Assembly (NCBI RefSeq): GCF_008831285.2
Contig: NC_045138.2
Coordinates: 27,375,934 to 27,439,933 of the forward strand
Source of the DNA: Nymphaea colorata
Lineage: Eukaryota > Streptophyta > Magnoliopsida > Nymphaeales > Nymphaeaceae
Reading direction: 5' to 3'
DNA: 64,000 nucleotides
The translations under genes and the position numbers were made by a program. This document shows, one piece after another, positions 54,055 through 64,000 of this stretch. Position 1 is the first letter of the stretch; the number at the start of each line of letters is the position of its first letter. Under the pieces are notes generated by a model. The model saw only the letters and a list, made by a program, of their open reading frames with translations, searched no databases and was not told the DNA's origin.

Positions 54055-55198
54055 AATGATGCAGTAGAAGCCCAGCTGCTCCTAGTGCTAAGCTGCCTTT
54101 TTTAGGTCATGCTTGCACAGACCAAAGTATGAAGAGAGGCCTTCTTTTCCTTTGTTTTTCCAAGTACCAGGGGAAGTTGGTAACCAACAGTTAGAATAGC
54201 AACCGGAGGTCCAAGATTTTATTTCAGAACGATGTTTGGCAAATCGCTCTAAAAAAGCCTATACTCTCCTTGAGGAATTTGGTGTTTTTTCACAATGCAG
54301 CCAGATCTATGGGCAGGAGAAATCTCAGTGTTCATGAATTTTGTTGTAACTTGGGAAGCTAGTAGTCATACTCACATTGGTAAAATTTGCGGACGCAATG
54401 AATACATCATGGTTTACACAGAAAGGCCGTTAGTCCCTTACGTTTTTGGCAAACTCTGTCTAATTAGTCGTTGATGTGCAATATGTTTGACGGACTGACA
54501 GAGGGAACAATTCACTTGTCAAGAAGCGACTAAAATGCGCCTTCAAAACCTTGTTCTTTTGAAGGCAGGATTTAGGGATTAAAGGAATACTCTTGTGTAC
54601 AACTCATGAATGATACGATTTGAACTAAGTTCCTATGGTGTTGACTTTTGAATTTGATTCATGAAATTCCCATCTTGCAGCTTGGTGTTCAAGGAATATC
54701 TTAACGTTTTCTGAAACCAAAACTGATAGAAAACTAAACAGAACTTATTCTGTCTATTGTTTATTATTATACTAACATTAATAGTTCATTCTACAGTTTA
54801 TTTTGTGAATTGAAGACCTTTAGTAATGTACTGAATTTTGTTACTGATCTCTTCCTGTTCCACTTCTTGGTGACTATGGTCCTTCATTATTGGCTCTGGT
54901 TTGATGTGGCCCAATATATGCCAGGCGTTATATGACCCACTGTAACAGTGGCTTCCAATACCGTCGAACTGGGCAATCATTTGACATAGCCAAGCATGTG
55001 CATATTATACAGATAATGATCCATAGGTTTCTAATTTTCACACTTTTTCCTTAAGCGACATGTTTGGCACCAACTGAAACACGAACAACGTAAGAAACTG
55101 CTACAGGCGTAACACGGTTGCATAAACGTGTTCATGTTTTCATGGCGTCTTTTTACAGTAAGCCATCCACCTTTCAAAACTGTTGACTGTGCCTTCTT
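54055..55198. other. Intergenic between convergent PHAX and PP2C
   Basis: 3' UTRs of both genes; nothing else seen. Confidence 0.6.
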
Positions 55199-58100
55199 CT
55201 AGCAACGCAAGAAAAGGCAGACTGCTGAACAATCGTCCATTTTTGAAGATGGGAACCGGCTCCTCCATTCATGCACTGCAGCCTCCACTACCATTTTTGC
55301 AGCCATTTCTCTGCTCCGTGCAGACCAAACAATAGATGCTACTTGTTTGTTGCTCAGGACATCCCATACCTGCGTAATTGAAAAGCAGAGTTTGTACTGT
55401 ATTTATAAGAGAGAAACAGTGACTAAAACCAAGTTTCTGCATTCGTCAGAACACTGTAGTACGTCATGAAATGAGCTAAAACTAGAAATCTGCTTGCAGA
55501 ACATCTCATGTCAGTTATTTTTTTATGCAAACAAGCAAGTTATTTTCGTTACAAAAGACCGTTTCTTTATCAGGAGAATTCGTGCTTGGGTTTCTCTGGA
55601 AAATTTACGTTTGGCTGCCTCAGGTTCCAAGCATCTAAGATAGACTAGACTTTTATGAATTTGATTGGATGTTGGTATAGTCAAGTTTGTTTAATTTTCA
55701 TTGCAAATTGCAATATATCCATGTTGATATAGTCAATTTTATTTAATTTTCATCGCAAATTGCCATATATCCATTAAGTTTCTTAGCTTCACTTAATTTA
55801 CTCTCTCTCTCTCTCTTCGCGTCTCCAGTTAACTTTCTGAATTCCTGGACGCCATTTAAGATTCTGAGCAAACCTAGAGAAATCTGTAGTTTCCTTTATA
55901 TTTTCCAGAATTTTGCCGTAACATTTTTGAGAACTGTAGCTTACCCCATCGGTCGCAAGGATGATGAACTGATCGGCGGAGGTGAGTCGCCGGTAAGAGA
56001 CCTGAGGAACTGCAATTATCCCGAAACTTTTTAGGCGAAAATCTCCGAAGGCTCTGGCCATGGCCAACCCTGGGTAGTTGTCATTGGGTAGCCACACTCT
56101 TTGCACCTTAGGCTCATCGGGCAGGGCAAATATCCGGCCATTGCACCGTTTTATACGCTCTGCTTCTTCTGCAAGTGCATTCGTGCATACCTCACGTTAG
56201 AGTAGTTTGCTGTGGAAATAGTCGTATATATGCACCACCAAAATTCTCTCAGAAATGTTTTCCACTCTCAGCTTTCCAAAGAAAAGCGAGGCACACCAAA
56301 CGAGAAGATGCACAAAAGAAACAGCATGCAAACGCATCAAACAAGCGACTTCTTTCCCTTCAGACCTCTATAAATTTCGAGATGACAGGAAAACCACTCT
56401 TGGGACACAAAACCCAGTTGCAGATTTTGACCTGAAGCTTGAACTCATAAGAAATTCAAAACTTTATGATGGATTTATCATTTAGATAATTTAAAAATTG
56501 CAAAGACTTGTAACATCTACATCCAAGACAGGCTGAAGATGTGGTATAATGGATCTAAACCCACCTCAAAACTGCCTTTTAGATGTACCAAGAAACACTA
56601 TGAACTAGGAAAGCCCATATAATTTGAAACACGGCTTATGAGTTACTGAAGATTTCTCAAAACATATAATACATCATTATTTTCAAGCTTTCTTACTCAT
56701 TTGAAGCTTTACATACTATTATTGTAGTTCACTTTTCAAGGTCACAACAATAACTACAAATTATTGTTTTCTCAAAAAAAGTTGTTGTTGAATAAGTGCA
56801 GGACCAGACCAATGACCATGGAAACCAGCAATTCATCTCCTCCCCATACGAATGTGGGGCTAAAGCAGAAAAGCATATAGTAGTTAATTGGGTCCCATCC
56901 TCATGTGGATATATGCGGTCTGGGCCCAAATTAAGATCCAGTGCCCGGTGGACCCGGTTCATGACCATGTTGTGCTGGATCCACTATCACTACAAAGATG
57001 CCCTAATTATGAAAAGCTCCAAAGGAATATTAGGGCTTACGTGGCACGCTTGGCTTGAGGTCAGTGGTCAACTGGATCGCGGTCAAAGCCCCATCTTCCG
57101 AAATTGTCCCCAGCACAGCTCTTGAATCTCCAAGGTTGGCAACGATCAGGTCATCGCCCTGCTCACATTTTAACCCTTGCAAGCATAAGTTGCAAAAATA
57201 TGCACATACATCACAAGAATATTGGAGTATAAACTTTGAGAAATGAGAAGAAAAACCCTTTTTTAGGGGCGTAAAACTAGGAATATACAATGAGCTTGTT
57301 GAGCTCGAACTCGGCTCGAGTCACATATTGCTCGTGCAGGTTATGACACTATAACAACCCAATCTTGTGCAGGCTAGGATTAGATCCTTTGCTCTCTATC
57401 ATTCTTGGTGATTCATCCTGTGGCCTTTGGGAATTGAACCTTGACACAAGAACAGGCCCCCCCATGACAGAAATTCCACTGTGATAGATTCCCACTCACA
57501 TAATTCCAGCAAACAGGTCCCTTTCCACAGTGGATTTCTCATCAGTCCTTCCTGTTCTCAAGGCAGCTTTTTGAGGGAGTGGAATTCCTCATTCCACATT
57601 CCTTCCTGATTGATGAGTGACCAACTGCATCTGGAACTCGTTTGAGAATGAGAATGTCCTCATGGAAATTGACATCCATAAGTGTGTAACTATTTGATGA
57701 ATATGCCCTAAAGATTGAGACGAATTCATGAAACGCTTGTCTCGAGTCTGTTTATCGATACCATGATTTCCTGATACCTGACAGAACGCGACACGACACC
57801 GGGGTTGAGAGTGAGTGTCCCTGTGACATAGCCTTCATGGACCCGAGAAGGAAAGGAAGAGTACCTGCTTGATGATAGTGACTGCAGTTGTGCCACTACA
57901 TGAGAAGTCCATGGCTTGCTGAAGCCTGAGCTCCTTGTCCATCATCATGAAGGCCTTGAACAATGACTCCTTCCAAACATCAAAGGCTGTGGAGGAATCA
58001 GTGACCATCTTCCCTTCTGCCCCTTCATGGGCAGCCCACTGCCTCCATTGCCTCAGCAGCACTGCAGGCAGCCAGTCCCTCACTCTTTTGCTCACATGGT

Positions 58101-58674
58101 GACCATGGTGCCCATGACCATCAAACACCCCACAAAATGCTCCCCCTCCAGTTGCATAATCCTTCAAATAAAATAACAAAGTTGCTTTTGTTAATATGTA
58201 TATGTATGTATATGTATGTGCATGTGTGTGTGTGTGTGTGTGTGTGTAGAGAGAGAGAGAGAATTCTCCTGTTGGGCATTTCATTGAAGGAAAGCATCTG
58301 TGTCTGTAACTGAGAACAGAAGACCACTAAAAACAGCAGATTGTTATGTTGGAATAGCGATTTAGTTGCATTCAAACGTATTTGAAAAATTAGGAGATAT
58401 ATTTAGAGATGCCCATCAAAAGCCATCCTGACATCTTCAAAACTGTTTCAGCCTTTCAGGTCTCAATGATTCCCTGTAGATTCATCCGTTCTATGTTTTA
58501 TCACTTCTTCTACCAAGTTTGTTTTGGAAGCTTATAAAGCTTTTCGAAAAACAGAGCCATCTTTCTGAAAGAAAATCGAGAAATTCAACTATCCTTGAAA
58601 ATCGGAAGAACTCCCCTCTAGAAATTCAATTATCCTCGAAAATCAGGAAGAACTCTGGGAGAAAGGGAGGGAAG

Positions 58675-58716
<42 letters not shown>

Positions 58717-58935
58717 GCAGAATACAACAGCGTCTTGGTTGGGGCCTTTCTTGCCTTGTTGGGAGTAGAGGGACACATAATGAGGTAGTTGGCCGCTACA
58801 GCAGATCCTCCTCCCTCCTCCTCCGCTGCTCGCATCTCTTTTTTGAGCTTCTTCTTCATCAGCCGACCATGAATTCTCCTTTGGCACTCCGTGACAGTAG
58901 TCTCCGAACTTTCCTGCAGAGATGCAAGCACCCAT
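55199..58935 (-). CDS. Protein phosphatase 2C, clade E-like (5 exons, 343 aa)
   Basis: Exons in coding order: 58935-58714, 58161-57865, 57158-57041, 56168-55945, 55369-55199 (stop TAG). The N-terminus MGACISAG fits N-myristoylation at Gly2 plus palmitoylation at Cys4, so membrane attachment is likely. PP2C motifs are all present: QGKKGPNQDA, GVFDGHG (metal-binding Asp88/Gly89), SGTTAVTI, VANLGDSRAVLG, DLKPSVPQEAERI, PGLAMARAFGDF, ILATDGVWDVLS, and a final MDDCSAVCLFL with the last metal Asp. It is a Mg/Mn-dependent Ser/Thr phosphatase; the closest recalled relative is Arabidopsis At5g01700-type clade E. Oddity: DGHG is followed by a His cluster, HHGHH (92-96), where relatives usually have PYG/PMG-H. 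The exon 1 donor is followed directly by a CT tract. I use ATG 58935, as no upstream in-frame ATG is seen nearby. Confidence 0.92.
57270..57350. repeat. Dispersed GAGCTCGA-type repeat, copy 4 (PP2C intron 2)
   Basis: TTGTTGAGCTCGAACTCGGCTCGAGTC in PP2C intron 2 matches the units near the left end of the window, more than 50 kb away. The flanking intron sequence to about 57660 also looks repeat-like (several ATTCC units). Confidence 0.45.
58677..58713. repeat. (GA)n tract abutting the PP2C exon 1 donor
   Basis: On the PP2C sense strand the intron begins GTCTCTCTCTCTCTCT, so the CT tract includes the 5' splice site itself. A separate (TG)n(GA)n run lies at about 58218-58262 in the same intron. 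Confidence 0.95.
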
Positions 58936-60816
58936 GCCACCTTCCTTCAACAGCCAGCAACCATCTCAAATTCAATGAGTTCTTTGAGTTCAAAAGAGAA
59001 TAGCAATATATATGGAGGAAGCCAAAAGCGATTCAACTGGTTGCCGAACAATCGATTGAAGGCCCCATCGGCTCACTGTTTTGAAAACCATTTGAAAATA
59101 AACTGCACGAGCAAAAGAACAGGAAGAAAGGAGGAAAACAGCCAAAACTTGCTAAAAGTAAAGCGGAAAGAGGAACGAAGGTAGAATTGTATAACATCAA
59201 AGATCATTGACAAGAATGGGCTCTGCTTTTATTGAAATTTGAAAGTTCATACCTGTAAGAAAGCTAGATTCAAAACAAAGCATATTGTTCATTTGTATAT
59301 TTGAAAATCATTTCTCTCGCAGATATCTTTCTACCTGTAAGAACTCAGTAGAAACTTTTGCACCGTCTTCCTTACGATTTCCTGTAACACAAACAGCAAA
59401 ATATTTTACTATGGTAAAAGTGGCAGTTGCCTATAACATTATATTTAATTCAAAACAAGAACTAAAGTGAAACTCAAAAGCCCAACTCTAGATTTTACAA
59501 GTTTCAGATTCATGTAAGATAAATACACAAGAAATCGTATCCTGTTGAAAAAGCAGCACCGGGAAAGACCGACATTCTAAAGGCATAACCAAAACCATTT
59601 AGATCTCTAGTAGAATTCTGAAATACCAATTTTTTCAAGTTGCAGGTCTCAGACAAACTTCTTTTAGGCATATTTCGTGTAAACTACCCAAGAATCAACT
59701 TATGTGCTAAAAGCAAACACGTCTCTCTACATATTTATCATGCCTGCCATGTAGACCTTGACTTGAGGGATATATACGCTTATTATGTGCATTCATGAAA
59801 TATTAGGTGGGCCATGACCATCCATTTGGGGCCATCAACCTTGAATGCATAAAAATTGACATGTGAAGGGTCCCTTCACTAATATATATATATATATGTG
59901 TGTGTGTGTGCGTGCGTGCGTGAGTGTGAGAAAGAGAAAGACCCAACCATCTAACCAGGACAGTTTGATAACTTTAAATAACCAGAATCATCGTTCACTC
60001 ACTATATATATCATATATTTCCAAGGTTAATGGTTTAGTATGATATGATATGGTCTTGTAAAACATTCGTGAACAAAAAAGGTTCCTTGTCATCAGAATC
60101 CTTCCTTATCATTACCCACCAAATGCATGGGGTCCCAAAAGCAGCAATTGTCATCTTCCTTTTGTTTATGAAAGTTTTTCCAGGGCCCCCACCATCTATA
60201 GCTTTGAGGGCAATATTCATTATTTGAAGGCATATCTTCATTATTAGGTTTACCTAACTTTGTATTTAATTGTATTGAATGTGACCCACATTCACAGCTT
60301 GAAGTTATTCTTACCTCTTCAACATCTTCAAGAAGGATGAACTTTTCAGAGCACCTTGTTCACTTAGTGGATTTGGAAAAGAAGTGGTTAGATGTTAATT
60401 TTTGCAAGTGTGCAAGATTTTCCTCTTATTTGAAACAGAAGAGAACTTACCTTGGTTTTATGTAACTAAGCATATTAAAAAAAATGTAATTAGCTTAAGA
60501 GCCACTCTTATTATGTATAATCACGCCGATCATCCTCGAATGATTGCGTTCGAGTTCCTAAATTAGGGATTTGTTGGCAACAACATGAATTCAAATGTCA
60601 GTCAATATCTTATCATGGACAAATTAGAGATGTCATCATTTGCCCATGCTTATTTCTTGAAGCAAATTTAGTTTGTTGGGGATGGCATCTAACACATTGA
60701 CACTGCCTACATTGTGGGTATTTGCATAAATAAAAAAACATTTTTGTATTCCAGAAAACAATTATACATAGAGTTGCACATAATTAAATAAGCAATTAGA
60801 ACAAGTTAACTTACAT

Positions 60817-60819
<3 letters not shown>

Positions 60820-60887
<68 letters not shown>

Positions 60888-60896
60888 GAAAGAGAG
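60820..60896. repeat. Compound (TA)n(GA)n microsatellite
   Basis: TA run followed directly by GA run, the mirror order of the (TC)n(TA)n compounds elsewhere in the window. Confidence 0.9.
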
Positions 60897-61462
60897 CACC
60901 AAAGCTTCCCCTTCTTTCCTCTTGCCTTCATGTTGTGTTCATGTCTTGTGAGTAAACATTTGAAAGGTAAGAATGAAATATTCCTAAATTATGATTTACG
61001 TACTATACAATTATTTTGGTTTATTTACGGCATTTTTTCAATATTTCAGGGAACAGTTTGTAATTATTCAACAAATGGTCCAGCATTTATAATCACAAAA
61101 GTTAAGGAGAAGAAGCATTTATATACCGTTGAAAGGATTGGAAGTTTCTGAATCACATTAATTCAAGCCTATCCCAAGTTCGTGATGTGGGACCCTTTTT
61201 TTTTCCAAAATCTTAAATTATTGGAAAAAAAGGTAAAGCTTTTGCCTATCATTGACCCGCGGTTTTGAACAAATGCGGGACTAGTTTTAGGCTAAATTAA
61301 TTATTATTGGTTGCATTCATTATTGAATGAGCGATATATCTTTTAATTAAAAGATCAGATAGCCACTTTATAGGAATAACAACGTTTGCTTTAGAAAAAA
61401 GCAAAAGTCAATCACATTTAATAAATTATTTTATCCAAATTGTCGAATAGCTTGTAAAATTA

Positions 61463-61551
<89 letters not shown>
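61463..61551. repeat. Long (TA)n array
   Basis: About 88 bp of TA; further TA arrays follow at 61614-61634, 61896-61954 and 62416-62452, all within 1 kb. Such arrays can form hairpins and are often mis-sized in assemblies. Confidence 0.95.
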
Positions 61552-61552
<1 letters not shown>

Positions 61553-61891
61553 AATGGCGATTCTGATTTTTTAACATTTTCATCGTCTATAGCTTTTTTT
61601 TCTTTTATCTTTTATATATATATATATATATATACTTTTTCAACTTAGTGCTAACACGTTAATGTGCTTGTACCAATTTTTTTTGGCACTGTTAGTGGGT
61701 GACGTTATCACCCAAAAAAGGCGCTTTGGGGCCTTCTTTACATGTCCTATCAAATTGTTCCTAGGTCATATCTACATTGTCAGATAACAATCATGCATAT
61801 ATTAATTTATTCATTTCATATTATCTGGTTTTGTTCCCATCTTATGATATATCAAAAATATCTAGTTTCTCTCCTAGCTTATATGTATTAC

Positions 61892-61959
<68 letters not shown>

Positions 61960-62414
61960 AATAAAAGGTCAGAGTTCACAAATTTTGAATTTCTCGTCAA
62001 TTGTGAGAAACTTCTTAGTAGACATTTTTTTTCTATTGACATGATTGGAAGTCTGCTCAACCATGGTAGGCAGTTGGGACTATAAAAAAAAAAAAAGGGA
62101 AAAAGACCAACTGTGTAGTTCATTGGAAGGTTGCACATCAGAAAAGTTATCTTAGGTCAGATTGGCTCACATGGGATAAAAAGAAAGGGTGATCTTACAT
62201 CCCATCTTCGGCTAACTTTGTTTGACAAATATACCCTGAAATGTTTGAGCTGAATTTTGACTTTTGATCCTAGGTAGTAGCTTATCATGTGGCTCATGTC
62301 ATCTACTCCTTAAAATCAGATGTGATTTAGAAAAAGTGATGTACACCATTCAATTTATGCTACTTTTTCCCCCTCTAGATATTCCATTTTATTGGAAATA
62401 TAGGTTCTGCTAAT

Positions 62415-62415
<1 letters not shown>

Positions 62416-62483
<68 letters not shown>

Positions 62484-62487
62484 TTTT
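62416..62487. repeat. Compound (TA)n(TTTA)n microsatellite
   Basis: A TA run passes directly into about nine TTTA units in AT-rich DNA beyond the PP2C gene. Confidence 0.9.
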
Positions 62488-62864
62488 TGTTTATATATTT
62501 ACTAAATTATGATTCTAGATGCATTATACATCAAAACAAGGTCGTCCATCTAAACCACCCTTAAATTGTCAGATATTACTTTTAAGTCTGGCTCCTCACC
62601 CACCACCACTGGCGACCTGCCAGAGGGAAGGAAGAGACTCAGTGCCTCCCCTGCATGAAATTTTATGCACTATTTTAATAATGACAATAAATGTCTATGG
62701 GTAATACAAAGAGAAACTTTTGTAGGGACAAAAAAAAGAAACCACAAAAAAGATTTGGGAATTCGATAAAGGTAAAATTAGTCAATCTTGTATATGCATA
62801 TCATTATGACCAATATACCCTTCTAAGCAGTAAAAAGACGTTTTCGTTCTTTTGTCCCCATCAT

Positions 62865-63140
62865 AGTGTTATCTCATTATCTAATAAATATTTTATTAGT
62901 TCATACTTATATTTAACATTATCTCATATATATGTATGTTATTTTATTATCTCAAACATGATCTCATATTTATGTCTAGTGTTCTCTCACGCATCTGTTT
63001 GTTATCTCATAAATTATTTGTTATTTCATAAACATTATCTCATACTTATGTTTAGTGTTATTTCATACATTTGTCTGATATTTCACTATCTCATAAATAT
63101 TTGTTATTTTGTACTTATTTGTTATCTCATGCACATGTAT
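62865..63140. repeat. Degenerate minisatellite built on TTATCTCAT
   Basis: TTATCTCAT(A/T), TTATTTCAT and ACTTAT...TTAGTGTTAT units recur about a dozen times at 15-40 bp spacing. The array keeps a frame open for 168 codons on the plus strand, but the product is low-complexity (Ile/Tyr/Ser/Phe) and not a credible gene. Confidence 0.75.
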
Positions 63141-64000
63141 ATACACTGTATTGACATAAAAGTAAATATGCATATTGATAATAGGGTCCACATCTAATAT
63201 ACACTAGTTATATACACGAAGAGATGTATGGAACTTATTCTCGTTTGTGTGTTTGAATGGTATATAGAAAATGGCATTTTGCAAAACACCCAAGGAAGAA
63301 GCGTGTAAGATTATTTATTCCCTTTTGTAATGACTATTTTGCCAGAACATGTCTATCATCTAAACACGCCCTAAAAGAAATTTATCAATCTCAAAAATGT
63401 CATTGAGGGACTCAAAGAGTTTTATAAATTAGAAACACGGTTTTGCGATGAAAGCTTCAACTAGTGGAGGTTTAATATTATCATACTGACCTAGATTACA
63501 TATTGAATGAAGTCTTATATAACAAATAATCCCTCCATGTGTGTGAGGGAGAGAGAGAGAAAAAAAGTGTGTATTGGTTCTTTGGGGGTATAACATTTTG
63601 AAATAATGAATTAAAAAAATGCATCATATCTCTCTTCTAAATGAGAAACAACTATCTAATAACACACCATTACACCAGAAACAAATATGCTATGAAATCA
63701 CTCTATCTTGTCTGTAACAATCTGACTCACTTCCACATCGGGTTCAAATCCCTAGTGCACCGAACTCGACCTGCCCCCTACCAACATAGGTTTCAACTAA
63801 AAAAGACTAAGAATCTAGACAACCAACTAGTTAACAACCCCCTATATAAGTCCCTTAAGTTTCTTTACAATATTAGATACATCACATCGTGTTTACTTTC
63901 TAATTTAGATTTAGTTTCTTGTGCAGAAAGAAACCAAAACCAGTTGAAAGATAAAATAACTAAGTTAATGCCTTCTACTTGCTTTTCACTTAATCATAGA

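Larger units (their letters stand above)
58936..64000. other. PP2C upstream region and AT-rich repeat zone
   Basis: Begins with the PP2C promoter, then becomes a zone of TA, GA, TTTA arrays and the TTATCTCAT minisatellite. From about 63,700 to the end the sequence (CACTTCCACATCGGGTTCAAATCCC, a TATATAAG at about 63843) resembles part of an LTR or tRNA-related repeat cut by the window edge. No gene supported. Confidence 0.5.

Noticed and set aside
62865-63140. CRISPR-like array of spaced repeats
   Set aside because: Units are degenerate, spacing is irregular, and the context is a plant nuclear genome without cas genes.
62691-63197. 168-codon plus-strand frame
   Set aside because: Arises from the TTATCTCAT minisatellite; composition is not protein-like.
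63730-63760. tRNA gene suggested by GGTTCAAATCC
   Set aside because: B-box only; no A-box or cloverleaf could be paired upstream, and the T stem has a mismatch.

Overview
The window is nuclear DNA of a flowering plant. Every gene is split by GT-AG introns, and the families are land-plant ones: neprosin/DUF239 proteins, a vacuolar processing enzyme, an arabinogalactan peptide, a GNOM-type ARF-GEF, DUF1639 and a clade-E PP2C. Intergenic DNA is AT-rich and full of (TC)n, (GA)n and (TA)n tracts. I cannot name the species. Gene density is about one gene per 5-6 kb. I found no bacterial, organellar or intact viral or retroelement coding sequence.

Layout. 1-12.7 kb holds three neprosin-domain genes: the 3' end of gene A (+, cut by the window edge), complete gene B (+) in tandem, and complete gene C (-), which converges on B. 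13.6-15.9 kb: CXXC zinc-binding protein of the DUF866/CZIB family (+). 17.2-21.4 kb: ten-exon RNA 5-methyluridine methyltransferase of the TrmA/RlmD type with an organelle-like N-terminus (-). 24.4 kb: intronless arabinogalactan peptide (+). 27.9-29.9 kb: DUF1639 protein (-). 35.6-39.6 kb: nine-exon vacuolar processing enzyme (-). 43.1-48.7 kb: two-exon GNOM-like ARF-GEF (+), closest to GNL2 by recall. 50.3-54.1 kb: plant PHAX homologue (+). 55.2-58.9 kb: five-exon PP2C (-). 58.9-64 kb: AT-rich repeats with no gene that I can support.

I rebuilt the exon structures by joining reading frames at GT/AG sites whose phases agree and whose junctions restore family motifs. Each complete gene gives an uninterrupted protein: neprosin B 381 aa, neprosin C 396, CZIB 166, methyltransferase 530, AG peptide 67, DUF1639 244, VPE 484, ARF-GEF 1388, PHAX 251, PP2C 343. 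Family names are from memory of the families, not from searches.

The genes look like an ordinary mixed neighbourhood, not one pathway. The points most worth a second look are: (i) neprosin B and C appear to lack the first of the two catalytic glutamates of the neprosin glutamic peptidases; (ii) sense-strand CT tracts sit just downstream of 5' splice sites in five unrelated genes; (iii) the ARF-GEF carries brefeldin-sensitive-type Sec7 residues; (iv) a three-copy ~140-bp repeat lies in neprosin C intron 1, and other tandem duplications lie nearby. I found no clear previously undescribed system.
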